64,000 nt of DNA, from contig BCKK01000001.1 in assembly GCA_001600615.1 (NCBI GenBank), forward strand, positions 1,403,082-1,467,081. Direction: 5' to 3'. Each line of letters opens with the position of its first letter. Position 1 is the stretch's first letter. The DNA comes from Dioszegia crocea. Lineage: Eukaryota; Basidiomycota; Tremellomycetes; Tremellales; Bulleribasidiaceae. Positions 11,501 to 23,198 of this stretch are shown piece after piece. The notes under the pieces were generated by a model, which was not told the DNA's origin, ran no database searches, and was given only the letters and a program-made list of their open reading frames with translations. A program made the position numbers and the translations under genes.

Positions 11501-14500
11501 AGATCGACAAGGGAGGTCCAGGGGAAGCAGAACTGGATCTGTTTGATGTGCGGCTACAAAAGGTGAGTTTTGGTCGAAACGATCTCAAGCTGATTCCCAG
11601 ATCATGATGGCGGTCTACAGCAACGTTAACGATCCGGATGGGTTTTACGGCGTGAAGATAAACGATGTCAAGGAATCGCTCCGGCTACGCCTCAACCATG
11701 AGGGCGAGCACTTGCGGGCTTTTGGACTACACGGCGCAGATCTGGAAGCTAAGACGCACGGTGCAGGGTCGACCTCTGCGCTGCTCGCTTCCGCACGGGA
11801 TCTTCATTCCATCGGAATCCACCAAACCGCCCTCGCCATCACCCAATCGGTACGGACCCGGACGGATCACGTTCCCATCGCCGATGACCTCTTATTCGAG
11901 ATTGCATGGCGGACGGGCGATTGGGATCTGCCTGTACCCCCTGCATCATCCACTAGCTCCGCTGGCGCCTTCTATTCTGCTCTGCGATCACTTCATCGGA
12001 GTCAGGACCAGGAGAGTGTTCAGGAGGCGGTCGACGTGGCGATGAAAGGGGAGATGCTGCGGTTGAAGGAGCTTGGATCGGAGCGGATGACGGAGATTCA
12101 GAAGACAGTGGATAATCTGCTATCCTTACGCGAGGTGGCGCTTTGGCTCGGGCCGGACGTGCAGCGGGCATTGGCGGAGGGAGACTACACGAGCAAGAAC
12201 TTGGAACACTTTAGCGAAATTGGGTCATCACCAAGGTAGGTTCCTGAGGCGACCTTTAGCTGCCATGGCCGAGTGAACCCCAGACATTGTTAGGCATAGC
12301 TAACTATCACAGGTATATTCTGGCCGAACGGCTCCACGCTACCAAAATGTCAATCCTTACAGCTGCCCAAACCCGCGAAAGCCGAAATCTCATCGGCGAT
12401 CTCAGCAGTCCCCTCAATGACGGCTTGCAGAGCCTGCAAACGAAGGCCCATCTTGGCTTCAGCGGGTACGCTCGGGCGGTGGGGAATGTTCAAGCATCGA
12501 TCAATGCCATTACTGCCGTTCAGCACATCGAGGGAACGACCATGTCAGCCGCGACGGCTGACGAGTACGGAGAGGTGCTCTGGGCGCAACATGAGCATTC
12601 GCTGGCGCTACAGCTTGCGGAAGGCATGAAGGCGGAGTTGAATCAGACGACCAAGGGCGGGAAAGGGAGAACCGGAGTGCTGGCTGGTAGAATTGTGAGT
12701 GCCCCTTCCATGTTTGGGTCTGTCCTTGTTTTGGATGGGCGCTGATGCTACAGGCATACTGGACCTACCGAGCAAGACTTCTACCGGTCAAGGAGGTGCA
12801 TGAAATGTTCCATTCCGCCCACGCTACGCTTATGAACTACACAACCTCCCCTCTCGAACTATCACAGTTGAGCTTCAACTACGCGACCTTTGCGGCGGAG
12901 CAGCAGGCGATGCAGCGTATCGCTCCCGCCCTGGCCGACCTCCGGGAGTACAGGGATCGCAGGGCGAGGGGTCTTGCCGATCTAGTGAAAGAGGACAATG
13001 ATGCTCGTGTCGAGGAAACTGTCACTCCCAAGGGGAAGAGCAAAGGAAGGGCTAGTGTGGGGGCCAGTGCGAAGCAAAGTCGCCCTTCGTTGCAGAGCAG
13101 CAAGGAGATTAGGGACGGAGAGACACGATATGCGCTCAGGGTGGAATGGCAGGGGCAAATCGACAGCGATGACCTGGCGATAAAGGCGATGGAGGACGCG
13201 ATTGACACGATGACCAAGCTGTCGTTGAAAATGTTTGCCACTGCGCTCAGACATTCCGACGCGTTCGACAACTCGATTATGAAGATGTGCTCCATCTGGC
13301 TTGCACATTGCGATTGCAAGGATGGGACGGAGGAGGAACAGGAAAGGGCGCAGTCGACTTCGAGATACTTCACCACTGCTCTTAATGGCATCCCCTCCCA
13401 TAAATTCATCACACTCGCTGCTCAGCTTGCGGCCCGTCTTTACAAACCCGGCAGATCCATCGCATTCAACGATCAGCTCAACGAAACCGTCAAGCGGATC
13501 AGCCAGGATCATCCCTACCATATCCTCTACCAAATCATCCCCCTCGCACATGGCTATAAGCGTCCGGCGAAGGCTAAGGGTGTCGATGAGGGCCGGACCG
13601 GTGCTGCAGCGCAAATCCTATTCGAGTTGGGGTCCGGCGATGAACACACCCTTGCCAGAACTGCATCACGGGATATGCAAAAGTTCTCCGATATCGCCAT
13701 CAGTTTCTCCCTCAGCGATCCACCGAAAAAGCAGGGTCCCAATCCCGGAGCGAGACTCGAGATTGAGCGAAACCAAGCTATCCGATCATTCTCCGGCCTC
13801 GACATCCCAATCGCCACTTGCATCCCTCCTATCGACAAGGACCTGCTCTACCAATCAATCCCCAAGCTCGTTCGATACGACAAACAGTACACCCTCTTTG
13901 GCGGTGTTCATCGGCCAAAAAGGGTCACGGCGTACGACGATGCAGGCGGGAAATACCTCCAGCTGTTCAAAGGGAATGACGATATCCGACAGGATTCCGT
14001 CATGGAGCAGGTCTTCGTCATGACCAATAAGATGTTGGCGGAGGACAGGCAGACGCAAACGCGTAAATTGCGTTTCCGAACCTATGTTGTGATCCCTCTG
14101 GCGCTACAAACGGGGATACTCGAATTCGTCGCTGGAGGGGAGAGTATTGGGGAATGGCTCAAACCGGCGCATGAGCAGTATCGGACTGGACTTGACGTCA
14201 GCGCGATCGCCTTCCGGAACGAGCTCGTGCAGGTGCAGAAGCAGTTGGGGAAGGATCCAGTCAGGCTCAAGGCGAAATGGGAGGAGATGACGGCTAGATT
14301 CCGCCCGGTCATGCGACACTACTTTACGGAGAAGCATAAAGATCCCATGGGGTGGTTTGCGATGCGGCTGAGGTATTCGAGATCAGTGGCAGTGACGTCG
14401 ATGGTGGGGTGGGTGTTGGGGATAGGAGATCGGCATTTGTCAAACATCATGATTGACTCGAAAAATGGAGAGTTGATTCATATCGATTTCGGGCATGTGT

Positions 14501-15017
14501 TTGAATCGGTACGTCTCCTATCTGGTTCTGTACGTGCAGCTGTTAACGATCAGGGCCGAGCACTTCATGTTCCCGAGCTGGTCCCTTTCCGACTGACGAA
14601 CGACCTTATCGATGGGCTGGGAATCACAGGTATCGAAGGCACCTTCCGGCGATGCTCGGAGCAGACGATTCGGGTCCTACGTACAAACTCCGACCTCATC
14701 CTCACTATCGTTGAGGTATTCAAGCATGATCCTCTGTATGCTTGGGAATCGCGACTGGAGAAAGAACAGCGGCTCAACTCGGGTACGGCGGACAGCGAGC
14801 TCAATAAATCGGCGGCGGTGATGCAAAAGGCCGATAGGGTGTTGGCGAAGACGCGAGAGAAACTGGGCGAGGCGCTCAGTGTGGAGTATACCGTCAACAT
14901 GCTCGTTCAGGAGGCGAGAGATCCAGTATTTCTCGCTTCAATCTTCACTGGTATGTCTTCGGCCGGAGCGGAAGAGAGAATGAAGCTGATCAAACAGGTT
15001 GGCAGGCGTGGTTTTAG
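5557..15017 (+). CDS. TEL1: Serine/threonine kinase TEL1 (ATM homolog)
   Basis: DNA-damage and telomere checkpoint kinase of the PI3K-like kinase family, recruited to double-strand breaks by Mre11-Rad50-Xrs2/Nbs1. Eight exons join in frame: 5557-6795, 6851-8341, 8386-11562, 11601-12235, 12313-12694, 12754-14508, 14554-14950 and 14998-15017. The total of 9096 nt gives 3031 aa, very close to human ATM (3056). A TAN-like motif lies at the N-terminus (KVKDRVAGGEKLREIF); long helical repeats follow. The kinase domain shows LFKGNDDIRQDSVMEQVF, the catalytic loop GIGDRHLSNIMID, the DFG-equivalent HIDFGHVFE, and VPFRLTNDLIDGLGITG. The FATC tail ends GWQAWF only after the last intron (14951-14997) is removed. 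The 45-nt intron 14509-14553 keeps the frame open if retained. Confidence 0.95.
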
Positions 15018-15387
15018 GTGCTGTGTTTCGGTATCTCTGCGGCGGGCCCCGGGGCTTCAGGCTTCAGGCACGTTATCTCGGGCTTCTCGGTGTATGACTC
15101 TGTACAAATAACGAGGGACAATTTCATACATGTAGCTAGATGATGCTGTATAATGGGGTCTGAGAACTCAGGCAATGTCTGATTCCACATTGGAATCCCG
15201 ACTGCCCATTCTCGGTCCTCGGGTCTCCAGTCATTTAGCAACTCCGCATTCCTCCAGGGGTTGCAACACCCAAAAGCCCCCTGGCCAATGGCAACAGTTT
15301 CGTCGCCTTACGATTACTCCATACATTGTAACATCTCCATCATCCATCTCTTTCCTCTTCCGTTGAAGCAGGAATAGGATCGCAGCA
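15018..15387. other. Intergenic, TEL1 3' side and upstream of the next gene
   Basis: No convincing coding frame. A CT-rich tract (about 15328-15362) lies just upstream of the ATG at 15388, the usual look of a fungal promoter and 5' leader. Nothing else recognised. Confidence 0.4.
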
Positions 15388-15762
15388 ATGGCATCCACCA
15401 CCCTTAACGCCAAATCCATCCCCAGCCTAAACTCCGCAGATCTATCAAGCGACATCTCAGCCCTCCTCGCTCTTCCTCCTCAATCCTCTCAAACCCTCTC
15501 CCATCTCCTCAACTCCACACTCCCCACTCCCGCTGCCCAACCTAGCGCATCAAAACTACTGTCATCGTTCACTCCTTCCGCTATCAAAGACCAGGCGAGG
15601 ATTGATGCCGGCGTCAAACTCTCGTCAGCGTACACGCGGGACATGCGTGCGTTGCAGGCTCAAGGGCTGGAAGAGGGACTGGAAGTCTCCGGGAGGGGTA
15701 TAGAGGGGGTTAGAGAGCGTGCGGAGGGGGTTCAGGCGGCTTTAGGGCAAGTGAAGCTGTAG
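15388..15762 (+). CDS. Small hypothetical protein (124 aa)
   Basis: A single-exon frame of 124 residues starting MASTTLNAKSIPSLNSADLS and ending in TAG. It is Ser/Leu/Ala-rich, with two predicted helical blocks: a Leu-rich one near residues 30-45 (QTLSHLLNSTL) and an amphipathic one from about residue 70 to the end. There is no signal peptide, membrane span, Cys or known motif. A small helical subunit of a larger complex (for example a lysosome-related or kinetochore assembly) would fit its size, but nothing in the sequence proves it. The codon pattern and CT-rich leader support a real gene. Function is not assigned. Confidence 0.5.
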   Translation: MASTTLNAKSIPSLNSADLSSDISALLALPPQSSQTLSHLLNSTLPTPAAQPSASKLLSSFTPSAIKDQARIDAGVKLSSAYTRDMRALQAQGLEEGLEVSGRGIEGVRERAEGVQAALGQVKL

Positions 15763-16839
15763 GTGTTGGGCGAAGGTCGGAGACAAGCGGAAGAGGTCGG
15801 TTTGAGAGACCTCACCGCTGGGTCATGGGCGGGAAGTGGCCAGTTAGTGATCCTGTTATCTGTTTTTATTCGTTTGCGTTTGCACTCCGCGCCCGTAAGC
15901 TCTTTCAAATTATGCTCAAATAGGCCGATCAGCAAGCTGACTTTCCAGTCGGATGCGGTATCTCTGCATCGTTACCGAAATACTCCCGGAGCGAGTACGC
16001 TTAGGCCCAGCAGTCTCCCATTTGCGACCGACATTGGGCTCATGACGTCCATGAACTACTATGTGTTCCTGGACTGTCGTGTCCACAATACGGCGCCCGC
16101 ATGGCCCCTGGGTCATTTGATGCCTTTGCCCAGACCTCGGCGACTGGCGAGAAGAAGAATCGGGTGAGGGGAGGGATAAGGGGTGGTGGGGAATGCCCAA
16201 AAGACTCGGTGGTGATGAGTGAGGGATGCGAGATCCCAGCTTTTGGCGCTCAAATAGACTTCGTCGCAACCGGCGTATGAGCTCAAATCACACCGGTGGG
16301 GAGGGTGGAGGGGGAGTACGTGGCACAGCTGCTTCGGGCTGAAGGTTCGGAAGAAATCACGAATGGTTTCGACATTCGCAGATTAAGATTTGGGATGTTC
16401 GTCTCTTAGGCCCATCTGGTTGAGAAAGGAGGAGGTGAAGGCCTGATGCATGATTTACAAGTGGATTTCCGGTCGGTCTCGAATGACTACCGTGCTGCTT
16501 TACGCCCGCCGTATCGTCTTCTGTGAGGCCCACCAGCCAGCTCAACATCCTTTCTGTCAGCATACCAAAGCGAATCTCATCCCTACAGATGATGCTACGC
16601 GGCATCGCCCTCAGCCTCATACACGTGTGGTACCGTAGGCATCGTCCTGGTCGAGATCCAGCGTCCTGAGGCCCCAAACCGCAGCCCATTCATTCTATCA
16701 AAGTTGAGATGCATATTGTCCTGACAGGCGTTGCTTTCGTTTTCGGCTCTACTCGTATACTACCGCCCCTGCTGCCGCTCCCTTCTCACATCTATAAATC
16801 ATGCTACAGATTACGGTCCAACTCGAACTCGACAGATGA
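15763..16839. other. 1.1 kb intergenic between convergent genes
   Basis: Lies between the stop of the small gene (+) and the stop of the chitin deacetylase gene (-). Frames open up to about 134 codons on either strand, but they have no recognisable protein features and no matching splice pattern. I see no repeat, RNA gene or mobile element. Both 3' UTRs presumably lie here. Confidence 0.4.
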
Positions 16840-18536
16840 TCAAGCGACAATCCTGGCACCGGCTCCAATGGCCAGAACAGCAGCTACCAGACCCCACAAG
16901 CCCTTCATTCCCATCCCGGCAACCTTGTCGCCCGCAGCTCGGCTCGAAGTGGCCGCAGCGGCTGATCCGGCTGACGCACTGCCTGTTCCTGATCCCGAGG
17001 CAGAGTTCGAGCCGCTCATTGATCCACTGGCAGATGCAGATCCGGATGAGGCGACGACACCGGTTGCAGAGCCGACGACGGGCTGGAAGTAGGTGCTTCC
17101 GCCTGATCCGGACATGATGCGGGTTGCGGTGTTGTTGGACGAGGTCTCAATGTAGGCTTCGGACACTGAATTATTAGCGCTGTTTGGGTTTAGGTAAAGG
17201 AGTAGACTTACGAGGCTGGTTCATGCAGCTGATGATGCTCTTCAACTTGTACTTGTTCTCTTTGAGTGCCTGGGGCAGAATGTAACCGACGGCCAGATCA
17301 ACACTCTGCTGGTATAGGTCGTGCTCTAGGACAATGAAGCCAGAGTCGAGCTTGGGGACATAGGTGTTGAGGATGGTGTTGAATCGGGATAGAGCAGATT
17401 GACCGTTGGCCTGACCACCGGGAATGTTCCAGTCGGTCTGTGGGTCAGTAAAGGACATACAAGGAGTTTGGGCCAGACTTACAGTGTCAAAGTTGGTAGT
17501 TGTTCCATTGGCGGTGATACTTGTCCAGATAATAGGTGTCAAGCCCATCTGCGCGGCAATAGCACGAACACGATCATCGATATCTCCGTATGGCGGTCGG
17601 AAGGTGTTGGGGGTGACACCAGTGACATCCTTGATGACCTTCTTGGTCCATCCGAGCTCGGCAACGATTTGCTCGTTGGTCAATTTGGTCAAGTAGGGGT
17701 GAGACCAAGTGTGCACCGAGAGCTGATGGCCGGCCATGTATTCCGAAAGGACCATTTCGGGGCGGGAGATGACGCGCGAACCGACAAGGAAGAAGGTGGT
17801 GGTGAGTGCTTGCGAGTCGAGGTAGTCTAGCAAGAGAGGGGTGTAGGGGGATGGTCCGTCATCGTATGAGAGACCCCAGGTGTTTTTGTCGGGACATTGT
17901 GTGATGTCGGTCGATCGGGCTGTAATGTTAGGAAGTGTGGACATGGAGGATTGTGGACAAGCTTACTGCATCCACCGCATGTCCACCAACATCTCCCATC
18001 GTTGATCGCGCCGGGTGTTCCGCCACACTGTAATGTCAGCAGAGATCAGGGCTTTGAAGAGTGCAAAGACGCACGGTTCCATCGGTGACGCCGTATGTTG
18101 GGACTTTGGAGAAATCAATCTTGCCGAGCCATTCCTGAACCTGCGGAGAGTTGGTAGGTGGGATCTGATCCAACGAGGGGTAGTTCGCGACGAGCACGCT
18201 GGATGGAGCAGGCAAGGGTGGGGCTCCAGCTATACGCGTAGGGGATGCACCGCCCATGTAGGTTGTGTCGAGCGCGACAGTGGCGTCTGTTGGAGCGCCA
18301 GAAGTGAGGGCTGACAGATTGCTGATGGGTCAGTGTAGGCCAGGAAGTTGGGAGGGGGGAACATACGGGATGGTGAAGCTGGGAACAGTGGTCAGTGGTG
18401 ATTGGGGAATATTGGGGTCGATAGATAGAGTAGGAGTTGACGCAGGGATGGCCTGGGTGACTGATCCGGTCGTCGAGGAAGACTGGGCCAGAACGTAGGG
18501 CAAGAGAGCGAAAATTAGGGCGGTGCTAGAAGGCAT
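16840..18536 (-). CDS. Chitin deacetylase, secreted and probably GPI-anchored
   Basis: Polysaccharide deacetylase (NodB-type, carbohydrate esterase 4) that converts cell-wall chitin to chitosan. The start at 18536 opens a signal peptide (MPSSTALIFALLPYVLAQ). An N-terminal extension with CWWTCGGC follows, then the catalytic domain. It shows the metal and catalytic motif SYDDGPSP, HTWSHPYLT (His-containing metal motif), RPPYGDIDDRVR, WNIPGG, and the late VLEHDLY with the catalytic His-Asp pair. After ISCMNQP comes a Ser/Gly/Ala-rich stalk and a hydrophobic C-terminus (LWGLVAAVLAIGAG), the pattern of a GPI attachment signal. There are at least five introns. Cryptococcus-type yeasts carry several such enzymes for chitosan-rich walls. 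It is divergent from the ribosomal eL33 gene. Confidence 0.93.
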
Positions 18537-19242
18537 GATGGGCAATGTAAGGACTGTGTGTGTGGATGGAGATGAGATCAAAGGGTGTGTTGTTCTTTCG
18601 TACGACGTCAAAGATTTACTTCTGGACGTGGCTTGTTGGCGGCAGGATGGTAGGAAAGCTGCGGATGTGAGTGAGAGACAAGAGATGGATCCGCAGAAGG
18701 GATGAGTATGTTTTGAAGTCTATTAGATGCAAACAACATTGCCACCGAGCCCTTTGTGATGCACCGCCACTATCCCTGTACTATAGATTGTACGGCCGTT
18801 GTAGGAGCGAGATTGACCGACGCGTCCAAACATGGGTATATGGGTATTCTATTTTTGGCCAGGCGACGTATTTCTGAGGCGGTGACACGCTTCCGTCGGA
18901 ACTTGTCTCCAACTGAGGCATCGCCAGATTCGGAGATATCTTAAGTCCGAACTGTGCCGCCACCTCAAGATAACACCGCTCGAGGCCGTCTTTTGCCACT
19001 GGTATCGCCGGCAGCCGCCCGCCGGCCTTCGCCGCCTTTTGTGTGAGTTGGGGTGATCTTAGCCAGTCGAGGAAGAGCAGCAATCGGTTGCTTGCATCCA
19101 TCAAAATAGTTGACGGTATAAGCAAAATGGGCTCGGTGAGTAGGCTCATCTATACTAGGCGGGAAGGCGGACCAAGGGAGAATAGGCAAAGGGACGACAG
19201 CTAACCACGATCTTTCTCTCTTCTTCAACTACCAATTCATCA
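18537..19242. promoter_or_regulatory. Divergent intergenic region, chitin deacetylase and eL33
   Basis: 706 bases between two outward-facing genes, so it should contain both promoters. A pyrimidine tract (ctttctctcttcttcaac, about 19212-19229) lies just upstream of the eL33 ATG, common in ribosomal protein gene leaders. No coding frame is convincing. No specific factor site is assigned. Confidence 0.4.
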
Positions 19243-20165
19243 ATGCAGACACGGTAAGCTATCTTCACCCCCTACCAATACCTCTAGCTGATCCACAGTC
19301 TCTACTCTAAAGGCCGGATCCTCGGACACAAGCGCGGAAAGAGGAACTCTCGACCCAACCAGTCGTTGGTTGCGATCGAGGGTGTTGACTCGGCTGAGGC
19401 AGCGAAGTCTTACTTGGGGAAGGTGAGCTTGGAATCTTTTTGGGCTTGGATGGAGGGATTGTTATAAGGGTGCGGATGGCGAGGGGTGTATTTGGGAGAT
19501 AGAGCAGGACGGGGATGGCGTCCTGCTGGTCGAGAGGGTGCGAATCGATGGAGGCGAGATGGATGGACGGATTTCTGGGGAATTACCATGCCGCGTTGCT
19601 GTTGAAGGCAATTACGGACGAGTGGTCGAAAAGCGAGGCGGCATAATCCCTGGACGGCATAAGGAGGGCGAAGGGCCTAACAACCTTGCCAACCCATCGT
19701 CCAATACCCACCCCAATTGCTTCTGTGCCCAAATCACAAATGATGAAAGCTAACCCCCATAGCGAGTGGCCTACGTCTACAAGGCAAAGCGGGAAATCAA
19801 CGGGTCCCGAGTTCGCGTCATCTGGGGCCGAATCTCTCGCCCACACGGCGGCAACGGTGTCGTCAAGTCTAAATTCTCCTCCAACTTGCCCGCCCGTGTC
19901 TTTGGTGCTTCATGCCGAATCGTGAGTTGAAGTTTGCAACGATGGGGTGGATAATGCGGATGAGGAAGTGGATCCGAAATTGGCATGGCGGATGCACCTG
20001 AGAGTGCGAATTGTCATGGGGATATTTACGGGAGATGGACCCGCTTGGCGTGGAAGTGACAGGCATCGAGAAACTTGGGGAATGGGGAATGGGAATTGAA
20101 GGAGATTACCAAGTTGCCTGAACGTTTGCTGATCCACTCAGATGCTCTACCCTTCAACCATTTAA
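19243..20165 (+). CDS. RPL33: 60S ribosomal protein eL33 (L35A/Rpl33)
   Basis: Large-subunit cytoplasmic ribosomal protein. Four exons join in frame: 19243-19253 (11 nt), 19299-19422, 19763-19921 and 20142-20165, giving 105 aa. The sequence reads MQTRLYSKGRILGHKRGKRN, then LVAIEGVDSAEAAKSYLGKR, VAYVYKAKREINGSRVRVIW, GRISRPHGGNGVVKSKF, LPARVFGASCRI and MLYPSTI, the family's core from start to end. The first exon codes for barely four residues and the last for seven. Introns 2 (19423-19762, 340 nt) and 3 (19922-20141, 220 nt) are several times longer than almost every other intron in the window. Confidence 0.95.
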
Positions 20166-20660
20166 ACGAGGGTCTAGGGCGGATTAGGGTTTGCAGGGTT
20201 TTCACGATAGAGCGACTTGATATCATTACGATGTATTGAGTTTCTGCAGATTGCGGTTGGGGCGTGGGCGATGATGACTGATGGGCGACCTTATTAGGGC
20301 CTTATTAGGAGCGTGGGAGAGGGCGGGATATTGAGGGGAATGTTCGCTGAGGTTTCTAAGGCGGGAGATGGAGGTTCTGGATGAGACGATTAAGAGGGCG
20401 ATAATCTGACCTCTGTGAGGTCGTGCAACGGACTCGGCGGCTATCCCGATCTGGATCCCCATACGGGTCTACCGCACCCTGCAGCTGCCTGGCACTTCGA
20501 TGGACACATTCAAGCGATGTATCAGTACATCGCAGCTGGATGTCTGGGTTCAAGCGGAGATCACAGAATACCTGGCTTCAAGGGGATATCATAAACAAAG
20601 TCTATCCACTGCAGCTGCACATATGCTACACCAAAATCTACATCAGACGCTGCATTCCCA
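20166..20660. other. Intergenic between convergent RPL33 and MPP6
   Basis: 495 bases holding both 3' ends. No coding frame of interest, repeat or RNA gene was seen. Confidence 0.4.
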
Positions 20661-21994
20661 TCAAACCACCACCCCCTCCCCAGCTTGCATCTTCCGCTTG
20701 GCCTTCTTCTCCTTCTTCCTCTCAGCCTTGGCCGCTCTTTCCCTCGCATCCAGATCCAACCCAGGCGCCACCGCCGGCGCAGCAGCAGCAGTAGCAGCAG
20801 TTTGTGACAAGTCTAACTTTGCCCGTTTGACACCTTCGACTTTCACGGGTGTAGAAGCTGACGCCGAGCTCTTGGTACGTTTCTTCCCCGTCTTTCCGGG
20901 TATGACCCCAGACTGGGAAGATGAGGATGCGGGATTAGAGTCAGTGGTGGGTTTGCGTTTCTCGCCCTGGCTTGAAGGGATGGTCGGTTTGATATCTGGC
21001 TGTGAAGCCTTGGGGCGGGATGTGGAAGGTGCGGAGGGGTTTGGGGGATTGGGGCGGGGAAGGTCGGAGGTGTAGTTTGCCGGACGGACAAAGCCTTGGG
21101 CAGTAGTGTGTGGTTTTGGCTGGGGGATTTGGGGTTTTGTATCTCTCTGTCAAGCGTCAGCGGAGAGAACTTGCACAAGGCATATACGCAAAGAATTGAT
21201 AAGTCAGACGTGAAGATTCGGGATGATAGATCTCGGCCCTGGAATGTAGACGCTCAACTCACAGTGACTGCGTACGATCCCGACTTGGACCCAGCTGACG
21301 GCCCATCATCCCTCGTCCGCTCTTTCCTCACTCTTGACCTCCCCTCCATCTCGGCCTTATCCACAAATACATCGGTCCGTCCCTTCTTACCCTTCCCATC
21401 AACCCCCTCATCCGCCCTTCCCTTCCCTTTCCGTCCTCCATCTTTCTGTCCCTGACGTTCTTGTCCCTCAACCTCAATATCCTCTCCTCCCTCTTCAATA
21501 TCAACCTTGGGACCCTCCCCGAATCCCCCAAAAGCCATCCGTCCACCCCCTCCTGAAAACTTGCCGGGCCTGCTCGGTCCAGCTTCTGCCTCGGCCGAAT
21601 CAAGGATGAAGGGCAGGTAAGACGATTCGAACGTCACCCTTCCTGCGCTAGCGCCTCTTGACGGTATCTGAACCTCTGTCCCTGGCTCCACCTTCATACC
21701 GGATCTCGACCGAGGAGGAAGCACCCATCTTGCTTTAGCCTCCTGTTCCGCCGCCAGACCAACAAGGACCGGAACAGCAGGCGAGTCTTCACGCGATCCT
21801 GGCGTAGGTGTGGACATTGACTCTCCACGGGCTGAAGGGGAAGGTTTCGTCTCGCCTGAGGGTGTAGAAGGGCCGGGCGTCAGGGTTGATGCCGAGGGAG
21901 TGGCGCGATTGGGCGTCGATGTTGATTGTTGGGCATTACGGACTGCTGCGCGTTGCATGAACTTCAGGTTCAGGGTGGAGGATGAGAGCGACAT
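20661..21994 (-). CDS. MPP6: MPP6/MPHOSPH6-family nuclear exosome cofactor
   Basis: RNA-binding cofactor that joins the nuclear RNA exosome and helps recruit the Mtr4 helicase. The N-terminus carries the hallmark LNLKFMQRA. Later come RWVLPP (matching the family's W-x-L block), VTFESSYLPFILDS, and GRMAFGGFG (the family's GRMSFRGF element). The rest is low in complexity, rich in Pro, Ser, Gly and acidic residues, and the C-terminus is a highly basic helix (ERAAKAERKKEKKAKRKMQ). An intron near 21141-21262 separates the conserved part from the Pro/Ser-rich tail. At about 400 residues it is much longer than the human protein (about 160), mostly through disordered insertions. The start at 21994 gives MSLSSSTLNLKFMQ. 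Confidence 0.8.
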
Positions 21995-22225
21995 CTTGCT
22001 GGAATTGGGCGGGAGATTCGGAGGGGGGAGAATCGTGTGGCTAGGGGCGGGGCGGGGTAAGTAGGGTACAATGTTGAGAATTGCGATTGAAGTGACGGTT
22101 GAAGATCTTTTGGTGCATGCCGTAACTTGTGAGACAACCACAACCTACCACAACTCTCAATCGACAATCTATCCAAGGGCGTTGACCATTCATCATACCG
22201 CTCTCTAGCCAAGCTCTCCTCTCTC

Positions 22226-23198
22226 ATGGTGACCACGCATCAGCCCAGTCGAGGCAATAAAGCCCTCCCTGCGCCGGCTGAGGGACAAACTAACGGGGAT
22301 GTCGGGCCCACCCCTCCACTCCGTACCCAGCTCTTAACAAACCTCACAACCCAAACCCATCTCCTCTCAACACTCTTCACCTTTCTCTCATCCCCTTCTC
22401 CCGCTTCTGCCCCCTCATCATCATCGGCTGCCAACCCGCCATCGGTCCAGGGACTATACGCTTCCCTCCTGCAATCGACATTCGAGCTTGACAACCTGGT
22501 GGATGAGGCGTACCGCCATCAAGAGGCCTATGCGGGGCTTATGCGCGTGAAGAGCGAGGCGAAAGGGCTTGAGGCGGAAGTCAGGGCTGCGATGAAGGGT
22601 TTGCAGGGTGGGATTGGGGAGTTGGAGGGTATGGTGGGTGAGGGTCGGAAAGTTAGGGAAAGCATCGAGAGGTCTGAAAAGGGTATGTCTTGTGTATTCT
22701 TTCCGGCTCTTGAGCCCGTAAATCACCTCACTATACAACTAGATATTATCTTCAATGGTTATGTACTCCACCTCGTAGCTCAACCTGACCCCTCAGACCC
22801 CCTCTCATCCGCCATCCTCCTCGCCACAGCCCAAAACCTCGCCGCACACTCCTCCGCCCCACTCTCAACTCTCCTCCTCCCACAAGACAAAGCCCAATAT
22901 ATGCCCTGGCCAACCGAATCTGCCATGCGCGCAGGTATACTCTTCATGATGGGCGGCAGTATGAGCGGAGTGGGCGATCTAGGCAAGATCGGTGATGGTA
23001 AGTCTTCGATTTTCGCCAACTACTTTGAGAGGAGCATTTTGCTGATGTGTAGAAAACACCGATAGTAACAAAATGGACATCGATCCTCAGGCGGCGACTA
23101 GTCAGCATCAGACGGTACATGAGGTTGAAACTAGGCGGTTCGATCCGAATGCGGTGTTCCAGCTCGACCTGAACTCGGATTCGGAGGAGGACGATTAG
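22226..23198 (+). CDS. MED4: Mediator complex subunit 4 (Med4)
   Basis: Middle-module subunit of the Mediator coactivator of RNA polymerase II. Three exons join in frame: 22226-22682, 22797-22997 and 23053-23198, giving 267 aa. After a disordered N-terminus there is a helical block with LQGGIGELEGMVGEGRKVRE. After the first intron comes the family's core: EKDPLSSAILLATAQNLAAH, then SSAPLST, PWPTESAMRAGILFMMGG. The C-terminus is acidic (RRFDPNAVFQLDLNSDSEED D), also usual for Med4. The start at 22226 is the first ATG in frame. It is divergent from MPP6, with 231 bases between starts. Confidence 0.85.

Noticed and set aside
12236..12312. An extra small exon inside the TEL1 intron (acceptor CCCAG near 12283)
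   Set aside because: With the phase-2 donor it runs into a TAG after two codons.
12879..13614. Minus-strand frames of 177 and 210 codons
   Set aside because: Antisense to the TEL1 FAT region; compositionally shadow-like.
16709..17117. Two + strand frames of about 128 codons
   Set aside because: Opposite the Ser/Gly/Ala-rich stalk and GPI region of the chitin deacetylase; low-complexity shadow.
19423..19762. Possible C/D snoRNA in RPL33 intron 2
   Set aside because: TGATGA lies too close to the 3' splice site and no CTGA box or terminal stem follows in the right order; left as a question only.
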